A DNA stretch of 54,400 nucleotides. Origin: a virus. The stretch spans positions 1 to 54,400 of IMG/VR virus record IMGVR_UViG_3300025087_000086. One strand, written 5' to 3'. Shown here one piece after another: positions 9,998 through 20,051 of the stretch; position 1 is the stretch's first letter, and each line of letters opens with the position of its first letter. The notes under the pieces are model-generated. The model had not been told where the DNA came from. It ran no database searches and saw only the letters and a program-made list of their open reading frames with translations. Made by a program: the position numbers and the translations under genes.

Positions 9998-12900
9998 ATG
10001 AATCCTTGGGAAGAAGATTGGAGTTCAGTTGCCTTAGAGGAACCAGAGGCCCAAGCTACCGCTTTGCCTTGGGAAGAGGACTGGTCTGCTTCGTCTTTGA
10101 TGAATACAGAAGAGGAAGAGAAACTTGAGAAGATTAAAGAACAGCCAGTTACTTATCAACCCCCCGCTGGCATAGAGAGTGCCTTAGCTACTGCTGAAGC
10201 CCCAATAAACAGTGAGGATAAATTTAGCCGTACAGTACTATCAAAAAACGAAGAAACTAAATTTCAACAATGGATTCACTCAACTCCCTGGTATTCTGAA
10301 TATGTGCAGAGGTATGGTGAAGAGCCAGACTTTAACACCCCTGATTATGATTATCGTGGGGCTTGGAAGTCAGGCGTAAAGCCTGAGAGAAGTGAAATAG
10401 ATGGTCAATATCATTGGGGTAGTGTCAGGCCAGATACAGGAGAATATTTAAAATCAGCTAATCATCCAACTTTTTGGAAACAAAAATTCATAGAGAAAAA
10501 TGGATACGATCCTGATAAATCTCCTATTACTCTAGAGACAAAACCCAAACCAGAGAAGAAGTTCTATAGGAAAGACGACCTCGGAGAGTACCAGCGAACA
10601 CAGGACATCGGTTCTCTAGAGTTCATGTGGGATGATATTAAGCAAGCTCCATTTGAAATCGCTAAGAATATCGGTACTATACTTAAGCTTGGGGGTAATG
10701 TCTTTAAATCTGATGAAGGTATAACGTACAGAGAACAGAGAAACAAAGAAAAACCAGGGACATTCACTGCTGCTCAGACTTATGTAGGTGGAGCAATAAC
10801 TGAAAGCATAGACAAAGTAGCATCTATAGCAGAGAAACTTGGGACTACTGCGACTGATTACTACAGGAATAAGTCAGAAGAGATTCAACAAGTTGCTGCT
10901 GTGTATCCCCATATCTGGGAGAACCCAGCTCAGCTAGTTGATCCGAAATATATTGCCAGTACTCTGATCCCAACATTCCGTGATATGGGTGTAGCCTATG
11001 CTGCTGCGTCCTTGACCGGGGGTATTGCTGCTCCTCTGGTTTTCGGTACTGTCATGGGTGCCGAGACAGCATTGCCCAACTACGAAGAGAACATTCGTAA
11101 AGGCATGGACCCAACGCTTGCTGGGCAGACTTTTGCTACTCAGTTCGTAGTGACATCTGTACTTAACTCTTCATTCGTAGCGAAATCCCTAGGACTTGGA
11201 GATGACGCATTTAAAGGAGTAGCCACTAGAAAAGGGGTCTCTGGTAATATTCTCTCTCGCTTAGAGGCTGGAGCCCATGCTGGTCTAAGGGAAATGCCAG
11301 TTGAGTACTTGGATGAGGTAACTCAGAACACTACAAATCTAGTCGCTACAAAGATGGATGAGGGAAAAGACCTCAAGACAGTAGCTCAAGAAACCAGTAA
11401 AGAATTACCAAGTATCTTTCTTAATGCACTTGATGTAATCCCCGCTGCTGGTGTATCCGCTGGTGGTATTGCTACTGCTGCATACAGACCAGGGACCAAA
11501 GATGATCCAGAAACTTCCAAGGAGAACAGGCAGACTGAAGCGGCTATAGACAAAGTATTGGAAGATGCTGGAATCCCAGGGAAACAAGAGAATTCTTACC
11601 AAGATTCAATGAGTCTCTCTGGCTCTCAGGTGTTCGGTATTACCTCAACCTACACTTCCAGTAATGTTCCGTTTGGTCTAGACTTACCAGAGACACCTAA
11701 GCCAGAACCTAAGGCATCTGGAGCAGAAGTCGCCTTCGGCCAAGTTGGGATATCACAAGGAGACCTTAGTGGTGGAGCTGCTGTGTTTACCGAGGGTGGT
11801 GGGCTTCGAGTCTCTAACCAAGGGACTGTACAAGAAGTTGCAGAAAGTGCAACTGTTAGTACACCAGCCGCCCCTGAGACTACACCAGCTACCCAAGTAT
11901 CAGAAGCATCACCAGAGACCCCAGTGGCATCTCCAGTTCCAATTGAGACTCCTGCGGCTACCCCCGTAGCTGTTCCACAGGAAACTGCTCCTAGCCCTCT
12001 TGTAGCCCCTGGAATCCCTACTCCCTCTGAGACGCCCAGTGCTTCAGAGGTCCCTAGTGTTCCAGTGTCTCCAGAGACAACTTCGGTACTCTCCCCCAAA
12101 GCCAAACCTGCTGCATCTCTCTCTGAAGAACAGAGAATAGCCCAGGAAACAGTAGCTAAGGAGTCAGAGATAGCTAAGGCGTTCATAGAAGGCGGCATAG
12201 ACTCTCTGTATGCTACAGTGGATTCACTGTATAAGCAGAGGATCTCTTCGTACAATAAGCTAGATGTAACTGGGAAGTCTCGGGTTAAGAAACCTAGTAA
12301 GCGGGGCATTTATGACGAGTTGATCCAAGAAGCAGAAGCAGAGAGGATTGCTGCTGGGTATAATGAGAACTTCAAAGTAGTGGCTGAAGAGGTTGCTGAA
12401 GAAGTGCTGGGTAACGAGGCTCCCTCTGCTGTAAAAAAAGAGAAACGAGGAAAGCTTGTCTGGTCTACTAAAGAGGACGGGGTAGACACGGCTACTGATG
12501 GTACCAGTAACTACTACATAACCAAGAACACTAAGCCCGATGGAACAAACGAGGAGGGTTACATTCTGTGGAAAGGCAAAGAGAATGTAGGCGTCTTCGG
12601 TTCCAAACGAGCAGCTAAGATGTCGTTGGTTCCAGAGACCAAGTTCGAGATCAAACGAGACACTGGGAAATCTGATTACTTTCGTGTAGTGTCTACGGCT
12701 ACTGGTCAAGCTGTTATGCCTACTGGTTTCAAGAAGAAGTGGATGGCTGAAGAGTTCTTACGGAGACTAGAAGCTGATCCCAAGATGAACAAGTCTCAAG
12801 CAGCTAAAGAGATTAGGGAACTTAAGAATAAACCGAGTACTGGGGCCAAGGTATCTGGGAAAATCCTAGTACCCAAGACAGTTAAGACTGAGCCGGTTCT

Positions 12901-15900
12901 GGATACTGAGAAAGAAGCGAAGGAAGTCGAAGCCAAGAAGCAAGCTGAGATTAGGAAACAAGAAGAGGCTAAGGCGAAGGAAGCTGGTACTAAGATATCT
13001 GAAGAAGAGAAGAAACTCATAGCTGAGCGTCATGCCTACAATACTAAGCGAGCTAAGATTCAGAAAGAAGTAGATGAACAGAAGCGTTCTCCGAAAGACC
13101 TCTTGCCGACTTGGGAAGAGTACCAGAGGAAGCTGAGTAAAGCCCAGCCCAAGCAATTAGAATTAAAAAAGAAAGAACAAGAAGAGAAGAAAGCGAATGC
13201 AGAGAGGGAAGCTAAAGCTAAGGAAAAAAAGGAGGCTCAGGCTGAAGAGAGAGCAAAGGAAGAAGAAGCTGGAGATGCTGAGAAGACTATCACTCCAGAG
13301 CAGACCAAAGAGATCAAAGAAATCCCAGAAGATAAGTTCGAGAAACCCCAGAGAGCTAAGACTAAGAGTAAGATTATCCCAGTCACCAAGGGAATCAGGA
13401 CTCGATCAGTAAAGATTATAGAGACGCTACAAAGTATTCTAGGTCTCTCCGACTGGACTATAGTAGTAGCTGATATCAACCAATTCCGAGATATGCAGAG
13501 TAACAAAGCTGCGTCAGAGGACATAGGATTTAATGAGAACCTAGATAATGATGTGATTCTATTCCTAATCAGTGAAGGGAAAGACTACGCTATAGATAAA
13601 GACCGGAGTACTAACGGTTCTATCTACTCTTTCGTAGAGAACAGGCAGCTAATCCTTTCCATAGATGAGTCCAAGTTCGCTGGTATCAAAGGATCAGTCC
13701 GGGCTATGGGTATCATTGCTCATGAACTGGGCCATGCTGTAGCAAACCGAATCCTAGCTAACATGAATGCAGTAGATCGGAATCAGATTCTTGATAAGAT
13801 GATAGACGACTACTCTGACTACTATGCAAAGACCTTTGAGAGCCACATGAGACTTGGGGAGACTTTGTTAATCTCTCGAAGTGCAGCTAGTAGAGTTCAG
13901 CTAAGAAATCATATTGAAGAGACAATACTGGGGAACACTAGTAAAGATATTCCAATAGATACAATGTCTACTCCAAGTACCAAAGCTTACGTTAGCTACC
14001 TCACCAGCTTCAACGAGTGGTTTGCTGACCAAGTAGCTAAATATGTTGAGCATGATGTAGCAGTAGTGTCTAAGTTCGACCAGTTCATGAAGGGCTTTGC
14101 GGATACAGTACTAAAGGCTATTAGTATCATCAATGAATTTGCTGGATTCGATGTAATCCCAATGTCTAAACCAGCGGAGTCAGTAGCGAATTTTATTAAG
14201 GATATCGGTTCAGTTGCATACGGTTCAGACAAGGGACAGTTTGATAAGAGCTGGAATGAGAATCGAAAGTGGTTACTCAGGCAGCAACTAGACGGAAGAC
14301 AGAGAGCAGTAAAGCTAGCTGCGACTTCTTCGTATGTGAATAGCCTCTCTGACCATAAAGCTTATGTGGATGGGGTATCAGACTATGCGAGGGGCCACAA
14401 GCCAAAGAGCGCCCAAGTACCCGATAAGGACACTGGAGTACCCACGGACCCCTTTTATGATAACGATAATGCTCTTTTAGACGATCAAGGGAATCCCCCG
14501 TTTGTGTTCCATGGTTCACCAGAGATACTGAATGGGGCCATAGATACTTCTATCGGTAACAAGATGAACTACTTAGGCGCTGGATTCAATGTGACATCTT
14601 CAGCCGAAGACGCTTCATTGAATTACAGCGGAAATGGCACTGGGATGCTTTACTCCTACATGGTCAAGATGTCAAAACCATTCTATGTGAACGATAGTGA
14701 CAATGCTATGCCAATGCTGTCCAAAGATATAGAAGCCTTTATTCAAGGGATCAAGAAAGAGTCTAAGAAGTACCCCAAGGAAGTTAGAGAACGATTTAAT
14801 GAAATCGTAGGCACTTTACAAGAATCTGCCGACATAAATGAACCAGTGGACTCCACTGATATCTGGTCAATGTTCCAAGAGAATTTAGGTCAAGACTTTG
14901 GCATTTATGTTAGAGACAACGAGGGAGACAGGACTTCCGCTGGATACATATTGAATAATGTACTCAGGGATATTGGTTATGATGGAATAGTTCTGAACGC
15001 TGGAGCCGAGATGGGCTTCTCCGCTGGAGGGGATTCTATATTTACTGCTACTGGGATGAGTGGGATTACAGAGGACACTGTACACTATCTCATGTTTAAC
15101 AGCAGTGATCTGATAGATATTACCCAAGGAGTGGACTCTGAATCCAGTCTTCCGGGAATTCCAGATAGCTCAAAAGGGTTAGCTAACGAGAACATAGTCA
15201 CTTTCTCTGGATTAGGAGGAAGCATCGAGACTTCTGCTAAAGTGAGTTTCTCTAGTGTCTCCAGAGACAACTCAGCTACTACTAAGATTCCAGGGGAGAC
15301 TAGGTTACAACGTAGGAAACGGGAGCGCCTTGAAGCTGCTGGAGGTAATGCTGGCTTAGTGTCTGCTCAGACTGGACTCATTATGGAAACCGTAGAGGAA
15401 GCTAAGGAGACTTTCGCTCAGTCCAGATCATTCTCAGCTAAGCAAAGACGGATGGCTGAGCGGGTTCTGAACAACTTAAAGGACATAGTAAAGACCAACT
15501 TAGAGTCCGCTGCTGATAGGCTTGAGCAGATATCCCCTTCTCTGATGAGAAAAGTAAATAAGTATGTGATGTATGTGAACACTAAGAATGCAGATCATAA
15601 GAAACGAGTGTCCCCGTTTATCGGATTCGTCTCGAAACAGATGACAGCAGAAGACGCTGACTTGTTTGGCCTTTATCTCAGTAACGGTAAGGAGACTGAC
15701 TGGAAACAAGTTGAGAAGATGTTCGCTAAGTACCCAGGGCTAGAGAAGCACTGGAAAGATACCGAAGCTGTTCTTATGGAAATCCGTAAGGCAGCAGAAG
15801 AAGTGGGCCTTTCCATGGAAAACCTAGTGGACAACTACTTCCCAAGGAAAGTGAATGATGTAGACGGGTTACGAAGGTATCTATACGGAGATGACTCAGT

Positions 15901-17611
15901 AGGGAAGATCAATGATGAAATCCGTAGAGCTAAGGTCTATGCAGAGAAACACAGTATCCCGTTCACAGACAAAGACGAAGCTGACATAATCAACCAGATG
16001 ATATCTACTGGGAGATACTATGGACATCTCCAGAAACCAGGGGCTCTAAAGGAGAGAAACATTCAACGAGTGAATTCTGCCATGCTCTCTCAGTTCTACT
16101 CTCACCCAATGGAAGCACTAACTGCTCATATCTACGAGATGAATGAAGCCATTGGTCAGAGGATAGTGATTGGCCATAAGCTAAGGAAAGCTAAGATGGC
16201 TGAGCTAGTGAGACAGGAGAAGAAGCTTGAGAGATCAGAAGAGGGTTCTAAGGAGCGTAAGCGGTTAATAGAGAAGGTCAAGGGATTAAGGAATTACTTG
16301 TTCGACGTAGATAACAAGAATGAACTGAATGATTCCATAAGTAACTTCATTCAGGCTGAGATATCTTCTGGATCACTTAAGGGGAAAGACGCCGATGAAG
16401 TACTGACTATCCTCCGAGCAAGGATGATGGAGAAGGGAATCTATGGGTGGACTAATACAATAAGGAACGTAGGGCTTATTTCCACTCTAGCTGATTTTAC
16501 TTCACTCATTACTCAGAGCTCTGAGGTAGTGTTCTCTATGTATCGGAACGGAATGCTGAGATCACTAGCGGCTTTGGTACAGACTAAGGAGATCACTGCT
16601 GAGATGTTTGATCTTAGGTCAGCTCAGTATGAGTGGCAGCAAGAAGGATCAGCTAAGTGGGTCTCCAAGATTCTGAAACTCACTGGGTTCTCTGCTGCTG
16701 ACATCTTCATGAAAGAGTCCGCTATGCAAGCGACCCTAGGGAAGTGGAGATCAGTAGCGAGGAAGGGAGACGCAAAGAGCCTAACGAAGTTCAGGAAACA
16801 TTGGTCTCCTTATTTTGGGGAAGACGTAGAGACTCTATTAGTAGACCTCCAGAGTAACGAGGTTACTGATACAATCAAAGAGATGGCGTGGGCTGACCTC
16901 CTCAAGTACCAGCCACTAGATGTCATAGCTAATCCTATTGGGTACATGACAGGTGGGAGAACTAGGATTTTCTGGATGCTAAAGACTTTCCAACTTAGAG
17001 CGGTCAATGCGCTGTACCGAGAGTCAGTTAGGGAGGTGCAAAAGGGCAATGTAGCTAAAGGTATTAAGAATCTCATGTATCTCACGTTCTTGATGGTCAT
17101 GGGGGGAGCTGGGAAAGATGAGCTACGGGACCTGTGGCTTGGGAGAAAAACTGGACTCTCGGATCAGTTGTCCAATAATCTTTGGAGTATCTTTCTCATG
17201 TCGAATTATGAAATCAGTAACATAGGGAAATCTGGACATGGCCCTATGTGGAGCGTAGCGTCTAAGATACTCCCCCCTGATACTATAGTAGATACTATAG
17301 TTATGGACGTTGTTAAGACTGCCCAGGGGAAACCTACTTATAACACAATCAAGCATTTCCCGGTAGTGGGCAAGGTGTTCCACTCAAGGTTCACTGAGGC
17401 TGGGAGAACCAAGGAATCCGGGAGACAGAAGAGTCAGTTCTTAGCAGAGCTTAGAGATAATGTAAGTAACCCAAGGGAATTACGAAGGATTAGGAATCAG
17501 ATACTAGAGTACAATAGAGAGCGTCTTGTCTCTGGAGACAGAGAAAACATTATATCGACCACTAGCATTTCTAGGGTCATTAACGATGAAAAGAAAAAGA
17601 GAAAGGAGTAA
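9998..17611 (+). CDS. Giant polyvalent protein: HExxH zincin plus ADP-ribosyltransferase-like domain
   Basis: This 2537-residue protein is very likely packaged and injected. The N-terminus carries the motif PWEEDWS twice (residues 3-9 and 24-30). A conserved segment follows around residues 90-165 (WYSEYVQRYGEEPDFNTPDY), then hydrophobic helices near 325-400, a Pro/Thr/Glu linker near 620-710 and a Lys/Glu coiled coil near 965-1120. HELGH at residues 1242-1246 is a zinc metallopeptidase motif. VFHGSP (His1505) and the later GYDGIVLN resemble the ADP-ribosyltransferase domain of phage polyvalent proteins. LVDNYFPRKV near residue 1945 matches a large-polyvalent-protein-associated domain. Such proteins are thought to counter host defences on entry. 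Functional claims are inferred from motifs. Confidence 0.85.
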   Translation: MNPWEEDWSSVALEEPEAQATALPWEEDWSASSLMNTEEEEKLEKIKEQPVTYQPPAGIESALATAEAPINSEDKFSRTVLSKNEETKFQQWIHSTPWYSEYVQRYGEEPDFNTPDYDYRGAWKSGVKPERSEIDGQYHWGSVRPDTGEYLKSANHPTFWKQKFIEKNGYDPDKSPITLETKPKPEKKFYRKDDLGEYQRTQDIGSLEFMWDDIKQAPFEIAKNIGTILKLGGNVFKSDEGITYREQRNKEKPGTFTAAQTYVGGAITESIDKVASIAEKLGTTATDYYRNKSEEIQQVAAVYPHIWENPAQLVDPKYIASTLIPTFRDMGVAYAAASLTGGIAAPLVFGTVMGAETALPNYEENIRKGMDPTLAGQTFATQFVVTSVLNSSFVAKSLGLGDDAFKGVATRKGVSGNILSRLEAGAHAGLREMPVEYLDEVTQNTTNLVATKMDEGKDLKTVAQETSKELPSIFLNALDVIPAAGVSAGGIATAAYRPGTKDDPETSKENRQTEAAIDKVLEDAGIPGKQENSYQDSMSLSGSQVFGITSTYTSSNVPFGLDLPETPKPEPKASGAEVAFGQVGISQGDLSGGAAVFTEGGGLRVSNQGTVQEVAESATVSTPAAPETTPATQVSEASPETPVASPVPIETPAATPVAVPQETAPSPLVAPGIPTPSETPSASEVPSVPVSPETTSVLSPKAKPAASLSEEQRIAQETVAKESEIAKAFIEGGIDSLYATVDSLYKQRISSYNKLDVTGKSRVKKPSKRGIYDELIQEAEAERIAAGYNENFKVVAEEVAEEVLGNEAPSAVKKEKRGKLVWSTKEDGVDTATDGTSNYYITKNTKPDGTNEEGYILWKGKENVGVFGSKRAAKMSLVPETKFEIKRDTGKSDYFRVVSTATGQAVMPTGFKKKWMAEEFLRRLEADPKMNKSQAAKEIRELKNKPSTGAKVSGKILVPKTVKTEPVLDTEKEAKEVEAKKQAEIRKQEEAKAKEAGTKISEEEKKLIAERHAYNTKRAKIQKEVDEQKRSPKDLLPTWEEYQRKLSKAQPKQLELKKKEQEEKKANAEREAKAKEKKEAQAEERAKEEEAGDAEKTITPEQTKEIKEIPEDKFEKPQRAKTKSKIIPVTKGIRTRSVKIIETLQSILGLSDWTIVVADINQFRDMQSNKAASEDIGFNENLDNDVILFLISEGKDYAIDKDRSTNGSIYSFVENRQLILSIDESKFAGIKGSVRAMGIIAHELGHAVANRILANMNAVDRNQILDKMIDDYSDYYAKTFESHMRLGETLLISRSAASRVQLRNHIEETILGNTSKDIPIDTMSTPSTKAYVSYLTSFNEWFADQVAKYVEHDVAVVSKFDQFMKGFADTVLKAISIINEFAGFDVIPMSKPAESVANFIKDIGSVAYGSDKGQFDKSWNENRKWLLRQQLDGRQRAVKLAATSSYVNSLSDHKAYVDGVSDYARGHKPKSAQVPDKDTGVPTDPFYDNDNALLDDQGNPPFVFHGSPEILNGAIDTSIGNKMNYLGAGFNVTSSAEDASLNYSGNGTGMLYSYMVKMSKPFYVNDSDNAMPMLSKDIEAFIQGIKKESKKYPKEVRERFNEIVGTLQESADINEPVDSTDIWSMFQENLGQDFGIYVRDNEGDRTSAGYILNNVLRDIGYDGIVLNAGAEMGFSAGGDSIFTATGMSGITEDTVHYLMFNSSDLIDITQGVDSESSLPGIPDSSKGLANENIVTFSGLGGSIETSAKVSFSSVSRDNSATTKIPGETRLQRRKRERLEAAGGNAGLVSAQTGLIMETVEEAKETFAQSRSFSAKQRRMAERVLNNLKDIVKTNLESAADRLEQISPSLMRKVNKYVMYVNTKNADHKKRVSPFIGFVSKQMTAEDADLFGLYLSNGKETDWKQVEKMFAKYPGLEKHWKDTEAVLMEIRKAAEEVGLSMENLVDNYFPRKVNDVDGLRRYLYGDDSVGKINDEIRRAKVYAEKHSIPFTDKDEADIINQMISTGRYYGHLQKPGALKERNIQRVNSAMLSQFYSHPMEALTAHIYEMNEAIGQRIVIGHKLRKAKMAELVRQEKKLERSEEGSKERKRLIEKVKGLRNYLFDVDNKNELNDSISNFIQAEISSGSLKGKDADEVLTILRARMMEKGIYGWTNTIRNVGLISTLADFTSLITQSSEVVFSMYRNGMLRSLAALVQTKEITAEMFDLRSAQYEWQQEGSAKWVSKILKLTGFSAADIFMKESAMQATLGKWRSVARKGDAKSLTKFRKHWSPYFGEDVETLLVDLQSNEVTDTIKEMAWADLLKYQPLDVIANPIGYMTGGRTRIFWMLKTFQLRAVNALYRESVREVQKGNVAKGIKNLMYLTFLMVMGGAGKDELRDLWLGRKTGLSDQLSNNLWSIFLMSNYEISNIGKSGHGPMWSVASKILPPDTIVDTIVMDVVKTAQGKPTYNTIKHFPVVGKVFHSRFTEAGRTKESGRQKSQFLAELRDNVSNPRELRRIRNQILEYNRERLVSGDRENIISTTSISRVINDEKKKRKE
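12066..12079. repeat. Palindrome, perfect
   Basis: Read as SPET in the Pro/Thr linker of the giant protein. Confidence 0.9.
15256..15269. repeat. Palindrome, perfect
   Basis: Read as VSRD in the giant protein. Confidence 0.9.
17527..17540. repeat. Palindrome, perfect
   Basis: Read as VSGD close to the C-terminus of the giant protein. Confidence 0.9.
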
Positions 17612-17618
17612 ATACAAA

Positions 17619-18125
17619 ATGACTTTAAAGAAAAGCCTTACAGTAGCTAGTGCGTTACTTTTATTCTGCACACTCTCCGCTCCATCTTACGGAGCACTGA
17701 CCTGTACTGAGAGCATCCAGCTAGCACCAAGTATCTCTTCTGTAGATACCAGGAAAGCTCTGGTTAAGTTGGACTGTGAATTTGATACGACACCAGGGAC
17801 AGCTACTCATACGATATCCCAAGTGACTATGGACAAGGTGTTTGGTTCTTATCTGTTGCTAGTGGGTACTGATCCTGGGGCTAACCCGGACACCCCTCCA
17901 GATGCAGCTAGTGTAGCGATTGCTGATTCCAGAGGTAAGTCTTTTCTCACTGCTGCTGGGAATGGGCTGAATTTAGTCCACGCTACAGCCTTCCAGGAAG
18001 AGTACCCAACTGGTCCCAATGGGGATCACTACCAGATTTCTTGGGGCCATAGGCTCACTGTGACGATTACAGATCAGGCTACTAACAATGCTGACTTAGA
18101 CATTTACTTAGAGTTCGTATGGTAA
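17619..18125 (+). CDS. Secreted or surface protein with Sec signal peptide
   Basis: I place the start at ATG 17619, behind AAAGGAG. An upstream in-frame ATG at 17526 lies inside the giant gene and lacks a site. The 168-residue product has a signal peptide (KKSLTVASALLLFCTLSAPSYG, broken here as KK-SLTVASALLLFCTLS-APSYG). The mature part is beta-rich and reads like the decoration-type proteins of other phages (VGTDPG, ITDQAT). A signal peptide on such a protein is unusual. Confidence 0.75.
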   Translation: MTLKKSLTVASALLLFCTLSAPSYGALTCTESIQLAPSISSVDTRKALVKLDCEFDTTPGTATHTISQVTMDKVFGSYLLLVGTDPGANPDTPPDAASVAIADSRGKSFLTAAGNGLNLVHATAFQEEYPTGPNGDHYQISWGHRLTVTITDQATNNADLDIYLEFVW

Positions 18126-18823
18126 TCAAGATGAAGAGATTTACTTTAATCCTTATTCTATTGACACTCTGGGCTCCAACTGCTTTTGCAGCAGGGCCTC
18201 CTAGTACTCCTGGTCTTTGCGTGGCCCCCATCCCCTACAACGCAACCACCTGGGATGATAGTACCTGCTATCCTACGGCTGGTGCGGTGAGGGATAAAAT
18301 CGAAACACTAAACGGGTGGGACTTTATTCTTGAGGACGGCAACGGGGCAGCGCCTACCACTGACGGGTACATTAAATACGATCGCACGGCTGAACGGTTG
18401 CAGGTTGGGGATGGAGCGGCCACCAAGGAGTTCTACGACCACACGGCCAATTCAACCACCTTTGCCAGCAAGTCCTTGCTTTCTCCTGATCCGATAACCT
18501 GCACCACCAGCGATGTACTCGGCACAAACTGTGGTGCTGGTGTGGACATGCGTATGGCCCCTGTTGTCCAGATCGAGAGCGGTACGGTTGAGCTGATGGC
18601 CGTTACTCAGGGCCGGGCCTGTGTGTTCTGCACCACGGCGGCAGTGTGTAACGTAGACCCGAACGTATCGGACAGATTCATCTTTGAGGGGGCCAGCGCA
18701 GGGGACGGCAAGAAGCTGGTAAGTGACGGCACTATCGCGGCCTACATCTGTTTCTACAAAGACAGTGCTGATGGTTGGACGGCGGTTGATAACCCCGGCG
18801 GTCACTGGTCGGCGGAGCTGTAA
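18119..18823 (+). CDS. Secreted protein at a composition junction
   Basis: The ATG at 18119 overlaps the previous stop; ATG 18131 is an equally likely start. The product has a signal peptide (RFTLILILLTLWAPTAFA). The first 60-70 bases have the composition of neighbouring phage genes, then the DNA becomes clearly GC-rich with different codon choice. The mature part contains a DGYIKYDRTAERLQVGDG segment of tail-fibre style and several Cys residues. It may be a fusion of a resident leader with imported sequence. Confidence 0.7.
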   Translation: MVIKMKRFTLILILLTLWAPTAFAAGPPSTPGLCVAPIPYNATTWDDSTCYPTAGAVRDKIETLNGWDFILEDGNGAAPTTDGYIKYDRTAERLQVGDGAATKEFYDHTANSTTFASKSLLSPDPITCTTSDVLGTNCGAGVDMRMAPVVQIESGTVELMAVTQGRACVFCTTAAVCNVDPNVSDRFIFEGASAGDGKKLVSDGTIAAYICFYKDSADGWTAVDNPGGHWSAEL

Positions 18824-18824
18824 T

Positions 18825-19541
18825 ATGAACAAGATTAAACTTTTAATTATCGCGTTGTGCCTGATCCTACCTATCCCGGCAGTTGCTACCGGGGATTGGT
18901 TTACGATGGCTGCGGGGTCGGGGGATTCGGCTGGCGGATGTACTGCAAACCTGTACACGAATAGCGTTTTGTATAGCAGAGATATACCGTCTGGCATAAC
19001 TGCTAGTAACTGGAGCCAGGCCGGTACGGACGTTGCCGCATATAATGCTGTAGGCTTGGACGGAGATGCAAATACAGCATCAACTTTAACTGATGATAAC
19101 GCGAGCGGGATTGATTCTGTTACGCAACAGTTTTCAATCCCAAACGACTCAAACTATAATACAGTGCGAGTATTTATCAAAAAAGATTCAACCACAACAC
19201 GGTTTCCATCAGTAAAACTGCGACAATATTTCGGGACAGAGACAAGTCGGCAAATACAAATTAACACGCAGACAGGAGCAACAACTGCATTTACCTTTAC
19301 TAACGGAGCTGATGAGGCCAATAGTTGGGGCGACGGGTCGTGGTGGGAAGTGCTGTTATCGGTGCAGAATAATACGAGTGGAGCAACAAGCGCCCAACTT
19401 ACCGTTAGCCCTGCAAGCGGATCAGAGTGGGGGGCTGCTAGTAATCTGGGGCAAGGGGCTGCCATTATCGGAAACATAGAATTTTACAAGGGAAAAACAA
19501 TAGCAGAAATTAGAGGGCTTTGCCCTGTGTATCACCCATAA
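18825..19541 (+). CDS. Secreted beta-rich protein, possibly carbohydrate-binding
   Basis: I choose ATG 18825 because a signal peptide follows directly (NKIKLLIIALCLILPIPAVA); the longer frame from 18723 lies within the previous gene. The 238-residue product resembles jelly-roll carbohydrate-binding modules (FSIPNDSNYNTVRVFIKKDS, WWEVLLSVQNN). It could belong to the tail fibre apparatus or act at the host surface. No catalytic residues were recognised. Confidence 0.7.
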   Translation: MNKIKLLIIALCLILPIPAVATGDWFTMAAGSGDSAGGCTANLYTNSVLYSRDIPSGITASNWSQAGTDVAAYNAVGLDGDANTASTLTDDNASGIDSVTQQFSIPNDSNYNTVRVFIKKDSTTTRFPSVKLRQYFGTETSRQIQINTQTGATTAFTFTNGADEANSWGDGSWWEVLLSVQNNTSGATSAQLTVSPASGSEWGAASNLGQGAAIIGNIEFYKGKTIAEIRGLCPVYHP

Positions 19542-19553
19542 ATGAGGCGCAAT

Positions 19554-20051
19554 ATGAAATACATTATCACTCTCGCAGCAATCCTGCTCTTTGCAGTATC
19601 AGCGCAAGCGGAAACATTCTGCCAGTGGACCGGAATCGCAGCAACCAACTGCATCTCTGCCAAGCTCGGAACGGACGGACTCTACCGGGCAACGGTTAAC
19701 GGCGCAAAGAAAAACTTCAGCGAGGCACAGGCCAATGAGCATGGTTATTTTCTTGCTGAAACCACAGCCCCGACCTTCGACCCGGCAACCCATAAACAGG
19801 GAGCAAGGATCGAGTCGAAGCCAGGCAACCGCATCCAGTGGACCTATGAGGCCGAACCGTTAACCATTGAAGAGTTGGCTACGATTGCCGAAGCGGCAAA
19901 CTTGGAAGCTGAACTGCAAAGCCTTGTGGCATCACTGAGCTATGCTGATGTGGCAACTCATGTAAACACCACGTTCAGCGGACTATCAGTAGCGCAAAGA
20001 AGCAGCCTGATCAAATTGTACCGGGTTGTGCTGTACATGGCGAAGCGTTAA
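19554..20051 (+). CDS. Secreted protein with tail-fibre-assembly-like C-terminus
   Basis: ATG 19554 follows a GAGG site and opens a clear signal peptide (KYIITLAAILLFAVSAQA); ATG 19542 is an alternative start four codons earlier. The rest, with alternating short strands and a helical C-terminus (TIEELATIAEAANLEAELQ), resembles proteins found next to tail fibres. The DNA is GC-rich compared with the flanking phage genes. Confidence 0.68.
   Translation: MKYIITLAAILLFAVSAQAETFCQWTGIAATNCISAKLGTDGLYRATVNGAKKNFSEAQANEHGYFLAETTAPTFDPATHKQGARIESKPGNRIQWTYEAEPLTIEELATIAEAANLEAELQSLVASLSYADVATHVNTTFSGLSVAQRSSLIKLYRVVLYMAKR

Noticed and set aside
11650-12309. Leftward 219-residue frame in the giant gene
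   Set aside because: It is a low-complexity Gly/Ser/Val mirror of the Pro/Thr linker of the real gene.
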